Shown piece after piece: positions 1 to 11,255 of a stretch of 64,000 nucleotides of DNA. The stretch spans positions 124,001 through 188,000 of the forward strand of contig RSEE01000061.1 of NCBI GenBank assembly GCA_003971905.1. The letters are read 5' to 3'. The position numbers were made by a program, and so were the translations under genes. The stretch's first letter is position 1; each line of letters begins with the position of its first letter. The notes below the pieces were generated by a model. That model saw nothing but the letters and a program-made list of their open reading frames with translations, was not told where the DNA came from and did no database searches. Origin of the DNA: Moniliella sp. 'wahieum'. Lineage: Eukaryota; Basidiomycota; Moniliellomycetes; Moniliellales; Moniliellaceae.

Positions 1-838
1 CTCCTCGCCTGGCCGCCAACGTGGAACGCCGACGCGCAGAGCCTTAGCGCTGCGCGCCTGAGCCGCAAGCGCAGACATGTGACCGCCAGCTAGTCATTGC
101 TCGCTTGACTCGTGGGCTGGCCTCCCGGCCTGGGCAAGGCGCCGAGGGCTTCAGCTGTAGCTGGAAAAGCTGATCCATCCACTTCAATCCCATCCAACTG
201 CCCATCCATTCCAGCCAACCATTCCACGGCCACTCCTCCATTCCAATCCAACCCACCATTCCATCCAATTCATCTCAACTCATCCAATTCATCTCAACCC
301 GTCCCATCCCATCCATCCCATCCCATCCATCCCATCCCATCCATCCCATCCCATCCCATCCATCCCATCCCATCCATCCCATCCCATCCATCCCATCCCA
401 TCCATCCCATCCCATCCATCCCATCCCATTCCTTCCATCCAATCCACCAACACAGCTATCTTCTCTGGCAGGCATTTCCAATTCTATTCTCACATAGCAC
501 AGCCCACAAAAACAAAAGGAACTCGTAACAGCGTCGTCCATTAAGATCATCAACAGATCATCCCATCGTTCCATGCGCAAGATACACAGTGCACATGAAG
601 TTAGGTGCAGGCACAGCGAGCAAACCCGCCCGCTCTGTGCGTATAAAGTCGGAGATGAAGTACAGTCCACAGCTCTACAATGGGCGAATAAGGACGACCA
701 TCGCATCGGTAGAAAATAGACAGGGTGGGAAAGGTGCGGTGTGGGTAAAGGTATCGGACCCATTCTCTGCTTCGCATGAGCATGAGCCAAGTCCACAGCT
801 AAATGTAGTTGAGTTGCGGGGACTGTGCGTTGCCTCCG
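1..838. other. Intergenic region at left edge, with a minisatellite
   Basis: No gene is supported here. The left half is dominated by CCATC/CCAATC-type repeats (separate entry). The rest is unstructured sequence downstream of the amino acid transporter, which ends at 839. Open frames through the repeat encode only Ser/Pro/His or Trp/Gly/Met periodic peptides, as expected for a translated simple repeat. Confidence 0.7.
301..432. repeat. CCATC/CCATCCCATC minisatellite
   Basis: The unit CCATC alternates with CCCATC to give a near-perfect 10-11 bp period across about 130 bp. Degenerate CCAATC/TCATC versions extend to about 170 on the left and 450 on the right. It lies in the gap 3' of the amino acid transporter. 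No reading frame through it looks like a protein. Confidence 0.9.
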
Positions 839-2400
839 TTACACCGAGTTGTCGGCGCAGGAAAAGGCATGGCCCACATCCCCAGTATCGTAGCTAACAA
901 TGATAGACTTGATCGTAGCGTACGTCCCTGACACGGCAATGAACACGCCGAGCACCAGGAGGAAGAGCGCGACGACCAATTGGATCTGGTCAATGAGAGA
1001 ACCCTGTGTGCCGCGGCGCCACGCCTGGCTGACCCAGTTCGACCTGCCAGAAGCCTTGATGGATGGGTCCTTCTCCTCCGAGGCATCACTCGCCCCCGTC
1101 GGGTCATCCGAAAGGTCGTAAAGCATCAGCAGCGAGGTCAAAACGACCACAAGCAGTCCGCCCGTCAGAGCGCCCACCAGCGACACGATTTGACCGAAAA
1201 TAGGAATGGCCATGGCGAGGATGAAGCCGAGAACGAGGACGGTGAAGAAGCACAACGTCCAGACCACTTGATGCGTCTTGGTCCGGTGAGCCACGTGCCG
1301 CGACCCACGCAGAAGACGGACAAACATGTACTTGGCGCCCAAGTGGGTGAGCAAAAGACACGAGACAAAGAGGCCGAACAGAGAGATGGCATAGCAGATG
1401 ATACGGAACGTGTGCCCGGCCGTGTTGAACGCTGGGCTGGCAAGTACTTACCAGCGCGGGCGTACATGCAGCAACCAATGATAAGGTAGTTGGCAATGAG
1501 GAAGGTGTTGCCGATCAACGTGCTGCGGACAAACTGTTCTGGGCGCTTCATCTCGGCCGAGATGGAAAAGAACATTGGGGAGCCAGTGCAGGCAAATAGC
1601 TGGCTGCACACCGCATTCATCGCCTGCCAGAAGGGAACGGAAGTGGTGGCCGACACTCCAAGCGAGGCGCCTGCGGGACGGTCGGGGGGGTGTCCCTTGA
1701 CCAGCACTGCAATCGTCAAAACCCAGTTTGCGAAGAAAATGCAGCCCAGGCCGATCCATGAAATGAATGCGACGCGCTCCATATCGGGCATGGCAGAACC
1801 AGCAATCAAGACGATGGCACACGCAATCCCAGCCCAGGCGACCGTGCAGATAGCGTGGGAAGACACGGCATTAAGAGCAATCGTGACCGTCGAAATGGAA
1901 GCGCCAGCGACAAGGATCATGAGGATAATGTAGATCGCCCCGAAAGCCTCTCCCATTGCCGGGCCACCGAGAATGGCGCCAAAGTCGGCAATGCTGTGGA
2001 TTTGAGGGTGACGCACCCGTACCTGGGCCACATAGACAGCGCTGAGTGTACTGATGCCCCAGAGCACCAGGAGACAGATGACACCACCCACAAAGCCAAG
2101 GGTAGCGAAGGTGGCGGGAATGCCCATAACGCCAATACCATAGGCCACCTTGACAACGAGGACCGAGGCATACTTCCAGCCCATCAATTTCACGCCGTCT
2201 TGATCGCCTTCGTCAACCTCGAATACGCCGCGCTCCTCGACAGGCTTGGACAAGGCAGGGAGCTTGTCAAACCCCGAAGACTCAATATCCCCTTCTCGTT
2301 CATCTTGCTGTCCGGGTCGGAGCGAATGCTGGTCCCATTCATGCGGGCGGGAGATGGTGTGCGTGCTCGTCCCAACATGATGAAGCAGGTGGTAGGTCAA
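839..2400 (-). CDS. AAAP-family amino acid transporter (frameshifted)
   Basis: Integral membrane transporter of the amino acid/auxin permease family (Aa_trans), expected to move amino acids across the plasma or vacuolar membrane by proton coupling. After an acidic N-terminal tail of about 75 residues, about 11 hydrophobic segments follow. The first begins near VKVAYGIGVMGIPATFATLG, the usual helix-1 signature. The C-terminus ends in GHAFSCADNSV, like other basidiomycete members. The frame breaks near 1443: YARAGKYL is followed, one base out, by SPAFNTAGHTFRIICY. One missing G in TTG(G)CC restores the family motif, so I treat it as a sequencing deletion. The start at 2400 gives the usual acidic tail. 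A TATATA at 2433-2438 lies about 35 bp upstream. Family assignment is firm; substrate is unknown. Confidence 0.85.
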
Positions 2401-5400
2401 AAAGAACGCAGACGGTAACAGCCCAGCAAGAGTATATATCCTCGCCCTCGCTGAAGCTCGCCCGCGCGAAAATAAGTCCGTGTCTTGCTATCACCCCCTT
2501 CTCAGACCTCACGCCCTGCTCAGGCCTCAGGGCCTCTTCAGGCTGCAAGCTTCAGGGGGATGGAGGGCTGGAGGGGGCGATGGATGATCGATGACTGCCT
2601 AGTAGAGGCACAAGCCCTCACTAGCTCAGTAGTCACTGTGCGCACATTGAACCAGCTCTGGCACTAGCTTGCTTGGAGACCTGTGGGGTTGCCGGTTAGC
2701 GCTAGCGCCCATGCTGCCCAGGATGCGTGCAGCAGTTGCATGTGGCCACACTTCACGTGTCACAGAACACAGAGCAAATGGGAAACGAGAAAAAATCGCT
2801 TCTGCACACTTGCAAGCTGCACTACGCCAGCCTGAGCTCGTGTGAGACAATTCTGCCAGCCCCCGCACGGCGACAGCCTGAGCCCATCCCAACAGGGGAA
2901 GGTACACTGGTACTGGGCCCATGCCCAGCCGAATTATGCCGACGACGTTGTCCCGTCCGTGGCCCATTTGTCCGTGTGGGCGCAACGCCACAGAACGCCG
3001 TCGGGCAGGGTGCCAGCCAATTCCCCGCACGCGGGGAAAAGCACGGCGCCCACGTGCTGTGTCCCTGTGCCTAACGCCCCTGCCCATCAGGAAGAGGACG
3101 TGGGTGGCGTGGTATGTGGCGCTCCTTTTCTCCGTGTATTTTTTGGAGGGATCTCTCCTGGATCCCACGGACCACCTATCCAGTTTTGCAGGGAGCCGTG
3201 TGTCTATGCATGTCCAAAACCCTCTATGACATGTGACATGTGAGATCTAAGGCCTCCACCACCATCTCACCCGCTTATTCCCTGCTGAGCGACGACCGAC
3301 CTCCATTTGCATGTTGCCAAGAGCTCACTCACATTCGTCTCATGTGTTTTTTTGTGTGTGCTCCTCGTATTTCACTTCCCTCATACAGCTGTCGGGCTGG
3401 AAAAGCCACCTTTTTTTCCACCATTGCAGTGCAGCCGACTTCGGAGAAGTGTAGCAGCTGGCGCTGGGGAGGGGGTCAAGGCACGTGCGGCGTACCTGTG
3501 GACGGCATTGACTACTATTTTAGCACAAGAGACAGGTACCACTAGTCATTGGCGGACTGGCCAGCGGAGATTTCGAACGACGCCAGGCCAGGCGGGGCCT
3601 CGCCAGCTTCGCCCTTATATCGATTATATCGATTATCGATTATCCTGCGCCAGTATCTACTCTCGAAGGGAATCCCCGCGGCTAGATCCGAGAAAGGGGG
3701 CTCGAGAACATGGGTACTTGCATGGGAAAAGAGGTGGCAGATGAGAATTATTGACGAACTGTGGCTTCGGAACAAGGCGTGTCAGGGAATTGAGGCTCAG
3801 TACTCAGTATACTCAGTTCTGAGGCCTGAGGCCTGAGGCCGGATATGCCCCGGCAAGTTGATGGCATCTCACCTTCGGGGAGGACGCCTGTAATTATTGC
3901 CGCTATAGTGTACTTTGGAGGCAAGACTTTGCCACCTGCTTCGCTGCATGCAGCTTTGGACGGCAATAAGCTGGACGAACTGCTATCTGAGACTGACGCT
4001 TTCCTCCGTATGGCGTTTCGACGGACGGATGCGGGAGGATGAGGACCTCCCAGGGTAGGAAGGACGATTACCTTGACGCCCATGTGCATGAGAGCCTGCC
4101 CTTTCGGAGATTATGTGGGATCATGTGGCCGTCCACCATCTCGTACATTGATTGTGTGCCCTATTATGCGCGTATACTCCGCCGGACAATGAGGTCAATT
4201 CCTATCTTTTACCGCTTTGTTGCCTTCACTGTATGGCCGGTGTACATGGCGAGAGAGTGTTTGCGATGCAGTGTCAGCGCTGGGAGGATGTGGGAGATGA
4301 GTTAGTTGGAGCTACCCCAGAACCTCGGAGAAGAGTCGGTAGGAACTACTAATCAAGAACCTCAAGGGGGTGATCGCCGCAACGTATCCCAGCACGGTAG
4401 TGCGTTTAACTATACTTGTCTCTTCGGTGCCCGCGCCTTGTTGTGCTTTTCTACCTCATACCGAATCAGTTCCACATTGGTATACAGCTCCGTACCCACT
4501 CCTGTTCCCCCGCGCACAGAGCAGAGTGCTACCATTATGGCCTGTGGTGCCATCATTGGCGCATCCAAACTGGCACCCGAACCGAATCCAAGGCGGGGCG
4601 TTGCACGATGCTGGATGTGGGATTAGTTCATCTTTAGGCGTGTGTCCTCCATCCAGGACACCCATTAAATCTCAATGACTCGCGCTGAAGAGGAAAAAGG
4701 GGAAATGTGCGCGGAGGGGGATATAGGACCAAGTGCACGCTCTACCGGATAACGGAGCGGAGGCGTTTGTAGAATCAGAGAGACGGAAGTGGACAACACT
4801 CCTAACTACTCGGGAACTAATGTGGAGGGTCAAAAAGCAGCAACGTTTGTGGAACCGTAGGAGAAGAGACTGCATCCACTGTTGCAGCGAAAGGAATGCG
4901 ATAGGAACATCAAGCACCTGGGACTCACTCAAGAGTCTTTCTTCGCCCCATGTGGTCATGAGGACATTATGCGGGTATATTATGAGTCTCTCAATGGGAA
5001 AAAATGGTTCATCGCTGTGGCATATCTCTTCCGCGCTCTTTCGTATCCAATCTTGTTTGAAAGTGAATGACGGCAGCCAGAAAGACTTGGGCTCTGCTAC
5101 GGTTACTCCACTGGCGTTTCTCTTGATTACTGTTACTTTCAGCCATTGTCTCTCAATAGACCACCAACAGCTTGGCCAGTTACATATTGTTGCATAGGTC
5201 GTGGCCCATTGCCTGTCTAGTACATAAGAAAGACCTGCTAAGGGCCACACCTGGCCTTAGGACTCTTCCCTTGGTCTTGTCTTCAGCATTATATTGCAAC
5301 GGAATTAAACAGGAGAGGAGCAAAATCTGTAAAGCCCATTATGAGTAAGTGGCTCCGTTGTGGTCCTTGGGTGAACGAGCGGCTGGGATACATATGCGGT

Positions 5401-7538
5401 AAGGATATATAGCCAACAGATAACAAGATTGGATGTCAGTTAAAGCGTGCCACCCGATATACATATCTTATTGCCTCTGTTAGAATCTCATCGAGTTTTT
5501 TCAGCACATGCTGGCGTAACGTTGCTCTCGCATATCCGCTGTTACAAAGCCATATCTGAGACTTTTTTGAATCCGCACGAGAGGCATGATGACGTGCAAG
5601 AGGGCCACAATATGGGGGTGTAAGTACAAGTATATAACGCAAAGGGATAAGTTATCTTCGCTCCAGCTCAGGGATCATACATCGATAAGCCTGGACCGGA
5701 GGTGTGGGCGCATTTTGTGAATGAATCTGTGGTTGGTAGCCGAATTCACCGAGGTAAAAACGGCATGTATGTATATGAGGAACTGGAATGGTGTTTGTCT
5801 TGAGCTCACCACACCCCACGGACATCAATAAAGGTATAATGATATGCCTTTTAGGAAAAAGTACCACGGATTGGTCCCACTCAAACTCTTTTTCTTCTCC
5901 CGTCCTTGGTATGCATGGAGCGAAGCAATGAAGTTCTTTTGGGAAAAATTGAGGCACACTGGGAAAATGCATTAAGGGTGAGGCCTGAGGAGGCGACTTA
6001 GGAGGGAAATGCTGTCTTCGTCAAACATACCCCTCTCCCCCTCACATTCCCTCCGAAAGTTGTTGCACGCAACTGTGACACTCATAGCCGACTTGTTACG
6101 GTGACATATACCTCCATTGACCATTCAAGCTTCAAGCCTCAAGCATCTCATTCATGCGCGTGCTATTATACGCCACTGGTTGGAGACATACTTCTACTTT
6201 TTGCCCTCCGCACCGCGCAATGTGGGCACATGATGCTCTCCACCGCTTTGCGCGACTCGCATGTGTTACACGTCAAGCTTTCAAGTTGTCTCCTACTTTA
6301 GTTATACCTCCAATGGTTGCTTTTCTATACCATAAAACCTCTTCTGCCTTCTGCTTCTATTATTGTAGGGGGGAGAAAGAGGTCCGACGATGGAAGAGAT
6401 GGGTCACAATGTCTTCGGGAAGATGATCCACACCAACAAGAGCAGCCGACAGGGAAGGCCGGCAGGGTGGGTGACCCGTGGAACCTTTCGTGCACACCGC
6501 AAAACGATAAAAGAGTCAGGCCGTCAGGGAATAGAGCCAACGAGTATATGATCTCGATAGATATCAGATCTCACCCCGCGGTCACCATCGCCCAGCCGGA
6601 AGGGTTGGTACACGCCAGCGCCCCCGTGCTTTGGCGGCACAGGACCACTGTCAGGCTCCAATCCTGCAACCTAGCTCTGGTTTCGGCAGGCCTCCAAGAC
6701 AATTTCTGGCATGGGGGAAGGGTACGAGCAGGTCACAGGTGTCATCGATCATCACGCGTCATGCATCATGCAATGTCGCACATCACATTCACATGTCACA
6801 TCACAATGGCTCCTTCGGTTGTTGCCACATGCATTTCCCTATTGTTACGACAACTCTACATTCCCATCGGGCTGCGCGAGGGGATGGAAAAGCATGTTGC
6901 AGATCGAGTAGGACTAGATGGCTAGTGCTAGTAGTGGCTTTGTTGGCATGGGCAACGTCAACATCAACGTTCAGTACATCCAACGTTCCATAGAATCCAT
7001 GTTGTGTGCGTTTCATGGTTTGCTGTACAAATCCAGCCTCATACAACAGCAATTCACAACACCACGGAAGAATGCATCGCCAGCATCGCTTGGAGCCGGC
7101 AGCGTAAGGCGCGCCGACATATGCAGGTCATGCATAGTATGGTGCTCGCTCTATGGCCTTCTACTGGCCACATGGAGTCGGGCTGACACAAATGGAATAA
7201 GAAATTCGTTCCGCGTCATGACCCGACAAAAGCGCCAGCAACGAAGGACCTACAGGCAGAAGGTGTCGGGGAGTAAATGTGATGAAATAGCCGTGACGGC
7301 AGCGAGAGAGTAAAGAAAACACAAAATGGAGGTGGAAACAGGGAAGCAACATCGTTCAAGCAGAGTGACGATATAGGTATTGGTAGCAACCGGTCGCACA
7401 CGGTTACACGCGCAGCGCACGACAACCGTACCCGACCAGTATTGCATTGCTACTCGACGGCGAAGAGTGTAAAGGTGGGGTTTGGCACAAAGAACGTCTT
7501 CATCCCGTCAACAACGAAAGCGCGAAGGAGTGCTCCAC
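2401..7538. other. 5.1-kb gene-poor region with an AT-richer core
   Basis: No convincing gene. Open frames at 2626-3168 (-), 4672-5250 (-) and 4733-5197 (+) have no recognisable domain and no splice-supported extension. From about 3240 to about 6420 the GC content drops clearly below the flanks (roughly 42-50% by eye). Small motifs present are TCGATTATA repeats at about 3617-3650, CTGAGGC repeats at about 3822-3842, GTGACATGTGACATG-type sequence near 3225 and ATGCATCATGCA near 6760. The left end serves as promoter of the transporter and the right end as 3' flank of the GPI protein. Confidence 0.5.
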
Positions 7539-8430
7539 TCAAAGGAGGACAGCGGCGGCAAGACCAACGAAACCAGCCACAGCGGCGGGCACACGAAGGG
7601 AGCCGGCAGCCGAGCTGCTGCTGGATTGAGAGCTGCTGCCCGAAGCGGCAGGGCCAGAAGAGGGGGCCGAGCTCGAGTGAGGGGCCGACGAAGAGGCAGC
7701 AGCCGAGGACGAGTGAGCAGCCGACGAAGAGGCAGCAGCCGAGGACGAGTGAGCAGCCGACGAAGACGAGGGAGCAGCCGACGAGGACGAAGGAGCAGCC
7801 GACGAGGACGAAGGAGCCGCCGACGAGACGAATGACTGGCAGCCGACGAAGACGAATGGCTAGCAGCCGACGAAGACGGGGAGGCGGACGACGACGCAGC
7901 CGAGGACGACGCAGCCGACGAGGAAGGAGCAGCAGCGCCGCTGGAGCTGCCAGCCGACGACGATGCGCCACTAACAACAAGAATCGATTAGAATAATGAA
8001 TCAGAGAGAAGAGAGTTGAAACGTACCATTGGTCGTTGGAAAGCACGGCGTTGGGGGTGCCACCAGTCTGAGCAAGGGCACCGGTAGAGTCAGTCAGGTC
8101 GAACTGAAGCTCCTGGCCCGCAACAGCAGAGGTAGGGGTCCAGGTGTAGCTAGTGCCAGAGAGGTTCTGGAGCGTGTCGACAACGGGGCCAGCAGAACCA
8201 CTGTAGGTGTGAATCACCAGTGTGTACGGGCCGGAACCGCCTTGCCACGTAAGAAGGACAGGCACGCACTGGATACGGCAAACGAAGTCAGCGCTGTGGA
8301 TGGTGGCGGAGGGGAAAACATGGAGAGCCAACGTACGGCAATCAGGGTCTGGGTGGGGGTGTTCATGGTGAACTGCTGGGCCCGGCGGCGCGGCGGCGGC
8401 GAGGAGGGTAAGGGCGACCTTGAGCTGCAT
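7539..8430 (-). CDS. Kre9/Knh1-like Ser/Ala-rich GPI-anchored protein
   Basis: Cell-wall or membrane protein of the Ser-Thr-rich GPI-anchored (Kre9/Knh1 N-terminal-like) type. The start at 8430 opens with the signal peptide MQLKVALTLLAAAA. After a short intron (8269-8336, with CTGAC branch) comes the family block: VPVLLTW, GGSGPYTLVI, LQNLSGTSYTW, AGQELQFDLTDSTG. A second intron (7971-8026, acceptor TTGTTGTTAG) leads into a tail of about 140 residues of Ser/Ala repeats, likely O-mannosylated. The end, AAGSLRVPAAVAGFVGLAAAVLL, is a GPI-attachment hydrophobic tail; the stop is at 7539. Three bases appear lost: two in the G/C runs of the signal peptide (about 8385-8395) and one in the repeat (about 7832). 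All restore the frame when added. Exact repeat number is uncertain. Confidence 0.8.
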
Positions 8431-10184
8431 TGCGACGAACAGGAGAAGGAGGTGGTGGGGGGAGGGAAGACGAGAGGAAGCGCTGATGGGCGTAGAAAAA
8501 GGATTCTGATGGTGCACGGCGCCTGTGTGCCATGCTGCTCGCACGGCGGCAGCCGTTTGCGATGCGCGCGTCTTGGCACTGCGAATTGAGCCTGGGGCGG
8601 AGTGGTACTGAGTAAGTGAGCGCTGACGCGTGACACCGTCGCACGGACTGGGTTGGTGTGGGCGCAACGGACCAACCAGCCAGCGCTGGCGCAGCTGCGT
8701 GTGTCGGCCGGACACCGGCGCACGCGGAGAGACGCACGGCTCGGCAGTGGCCAGTGGCAAGAAGCCTGGGCGCTGGGCTGCAGTGCCTCGCGCGTGTGCC
8801 GCCCGGTGACCGGCACCATGCGTCGGCCTGTGGCAAGCAGTGGCGCAGAGGCACTCAGCCCACCGTACGTACTGCGTGCAACGCTCAATTCATCGATGCA
8901 GTCGAACGGTACGTTGAACGCACTTTGAGCGCGCAGATGCGGCCCGCAGTTTCCAACCTGGTCCAACTGCCGGTAGCAGCGCCACGGACATGCGAGCTGC
9001 GCAGGCAGACCTGTGACCAGTGACCGGTGACCTGGTGATGGTGACTGTGACATGAACATGACATGTCGGTGACGGCTACGACCATGGCGCATGGCTGCAC
9101 AAGTGCCCAGTGCCTAGTGCCTGGTGACTGGGTGACGGTGGGTATTCGTGACAGTGACCTGCAGACAATGGTGACATGCACTGTGACATGGTGACTTGTC
9201 CTGCGCCGGGACGCACCAGCGGAGGCAGTGCGCCAGCCTGCGCTGGCTGGCCAAACGCCGCGCAGCGCCTCCTCGGCTGTTGCACTGCGTGGTTCAGCGC
9301 TGCGGCGCTGAGGCTTAGCCGCACTGCTCGCATGGGGCTGCTAGCACAGTCTGCTGCAGTGCCGCGCCTGGCAGCAGCGGGGGAAGGGTGCGCAGGTGCC
9401 GCTGCCGGCGATCGCAGATCCCCTTTCGAACAGGCCATTGCATCCATGGCTGTATTCCAGGTGGTTCTTGGATGGTCGATGGCTCAGCCGCTGAGGCGCT
9501 GAGAGCCCATGCTCCATGGCCGATCTGAAATCTGATCGATGATCTGTGTCATCTGCGCAGCAAATCATTGCGTAGGAACATGGTAAACGATCTCCATCGT
9601 ATGCTTCGCATCAAAGTTTCGACTCGGGGGAAACCGGCCGATCCTCCTCCTTACCGGCTACCCCTCCTCTGGCCTTGCTCGGCTTACCGGGCACTGGGTA
9701 ATCAGCACCTGCTCAGCCTGCTGGTTGAACCTGCCGAACCTGCTGAGCGCGCCGAGCCTGCCTTCTTCGCTGTTCCTCTCCCAGGTCCCAGTCTCTCCTA
9801 GACCAGAGATGTACTTGGGCCGAAGATCATCGAGATCGTCATGCACATCGGCATCAGACATCAGTTGCACAGTGCCTCACACCCATCAGACATCACACCC
9901 CAGGGCCCTCAGCAGGAACAGTGCAGCCTTCATCGATCTGGAGGGTCAGCCGGTGGGTCCAGCGGGGCTCAGCGCGCGCCCAGCGCTGAGCCTCAGCAGC
10001 TCAGCAGGTTAAAATGTAAGCGCCTCATGCGCTCAGCTTCAAATTGTAGAAGACCAGAGAACAGGCACTTGACGGTGTATTGCATTGCACATGAGCTACA
10101 CAGAGGCCAGGGAATATTTCTGTCCTTCAGGACGGATTTTGCAAGGAATGAACCGGAAGGTTCCGGTTTTGGGCTCCCGACGTC

Positions 10185-10244
10185 ACGCGTCACGCGTCAC
10201 TAGACACGAGTCACTACACCAGTGTGGCGTCACGCGTCACGCGT
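10185..10244. promoter_or_regulatory. Cluster of four ACGCGT (MCB-like) sites
   Basis: ACGCGT occurs at 10185, 10192, 10232 and 10239. These are two pairs with 7-bp spacing, each embedded in repeats of TCACGCG. ACGCGT is the MluI cell-cycle box bound by MBF-type APSES factors in fungi. Just upstream (10151-10168) lies a near-palindrome built on CCGGAAGGTTCCGG. The nearest downstream promoter-like feature is the TATATA at 10704. Function is inferred from the motif only; the cluster may be another of this genome's palindromic repeats. Confidence 0.35.
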
Positions 10245-10567
10245 CACACACACTTCAAATGGCATGCATGTCATGCATCATGCATGTCATAGGTTCTGCC
10301 GGCTTCTTCATTCATTCAAGGGCTAGAGCTGGTTGCTTTTTGCAGTTTGCTTCCGCCTCCATCGATTTGCTAGGTTATGTATTTTGCTGTCGGCAGCCCA
10401 TGCACCGGGGCTTGCAGAAGTCCATCTTGTCCTCGCGCACACGATCACGGACAGGACATCCACCGTCCAATGTAGATGGGGGGATGCTTCAAGTCAACGT
10501 TCACGCGTTCACATTGAATAACACGTTGAACCAATAATGAGAGCTCACTGAACGTCTCGGCCTGAGC

Positions 10568-10701
10568 TTGAGGCCGTCGAACGTTGGTTGAACGTTGGTT
10601 GAACGTTGAACTCAACACGTTGAACCGGTTGAGGTCTCTGAGGTTCAGGCCTGAGTTCCTGAGAGGGCTCGCGCGTGCTCAACGTGTTGAACGTTCAACG
10701 C
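10568..10701. repeat. GTTGAACGTT motif cluster
   Basis: At 10568-10630 the units GAACGTTG, GTTGAACGTTG and CAACACGTTGAACC repeat at least five times. A further copy at 10679-10701 reads as CAACGTGTTGAACGTTCAACG and includes a palindrome. The TATATA at 10704-10709 follows immediately. The same motif family recurs at about 13570, 26942, 27355, 34285, 35640, 36290 and 46264. Confidence 0.8.
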
Positions 10702-11255
10702 GGTATATACACTGCGCGTCTTGGAACTGGTCTCCCCGCGGGCCAACTGAAAGACGCCCCCCCTGCGCCCAGGTGCAGCTGCCAGTCTCTCTCTCTCGTG
10801 TATACAGTCCCACTTGCAATTTATTGTTTGTGTACAACCCACCAGCACCGCTACCTTCCAACAACGCCTCTGCAGACGAGAACCAAAACTTCATCGTTAC
10901 CTAGCACCTCCACTGCTTCACCCATCAAGCCCATAATAATAATTCATGGAGAGCCTTGGTGTTATCACCTCGACCTCCTGTATACACCCACCAGGTCTAT
11001 ACTAAAAGCCTGGGCGGGGTCTGTGCTGGGAGCCCCTACAACACGCACCCAGACCGACTGAGTGTTTTGACAACCTGCAGGCCATCTCCAGCTTACTTCC
11101 GTTCGGTTAGGGCCCTGCTGAGCGGGAGGTACGGCATCGCTTTGGGAATACGGAGGCATTCCTCCCGCGCATCGGCGGATCGCCCCTGGAATTGGAGGGA
11201 GATAAGCGAGTCAATGTTGGCGAGCACAGTCGTGATCTGGTCATGGTGCTGCCCC

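Larger units (their letters stand above)
8431..11255. other. Motif-rich intergenic region
   Basis: No gene is supported. It lies between the start of the GPI protein (8430, -) and the 3' end of the GCFC gene (11256, -). It holds GTGAC/GACATG runs (9010-9190), GCTGAG/CTCAGC palindromes (9460-9500, 9960-10015), an ACGCGT cluster (10185-10244), ATGCATCATGCAT (about 10265-10285), GTTGAACGTT clusters (10568-10701) and a TATATA (10704-10709) followed by a pyrimidine-rich tract. That last part looks like a promoter without a gene behind it. The plus-strand frame from 10956 to 12173 is antisense to the GCFC gene. Confidence 0.6.

Noticed and set aside
1424-1460. A 20-nt intron (GTAAGT...CCCAG) in the amino acid transporter
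   Set aside because: Splicing would restore the frame, but a 20-nt spliceosomal intron is implausible. Adding one G instead gives the family motif GKYLASPAF directly, so a sequencing deletion explains it better.
2626-3168. 180-residue minus-strand frame upstream of the transporter
   Set aside because: No recognisable motif, Arg/His-rich shadow-like composition, and an overlapping plus frame of equal quality.
4672-5250. Possible transposase or other element gene in the AT-rich island
   Set aside because: Both strands are open but neither shows a catalytic motif, terminal repeats or splice signals.
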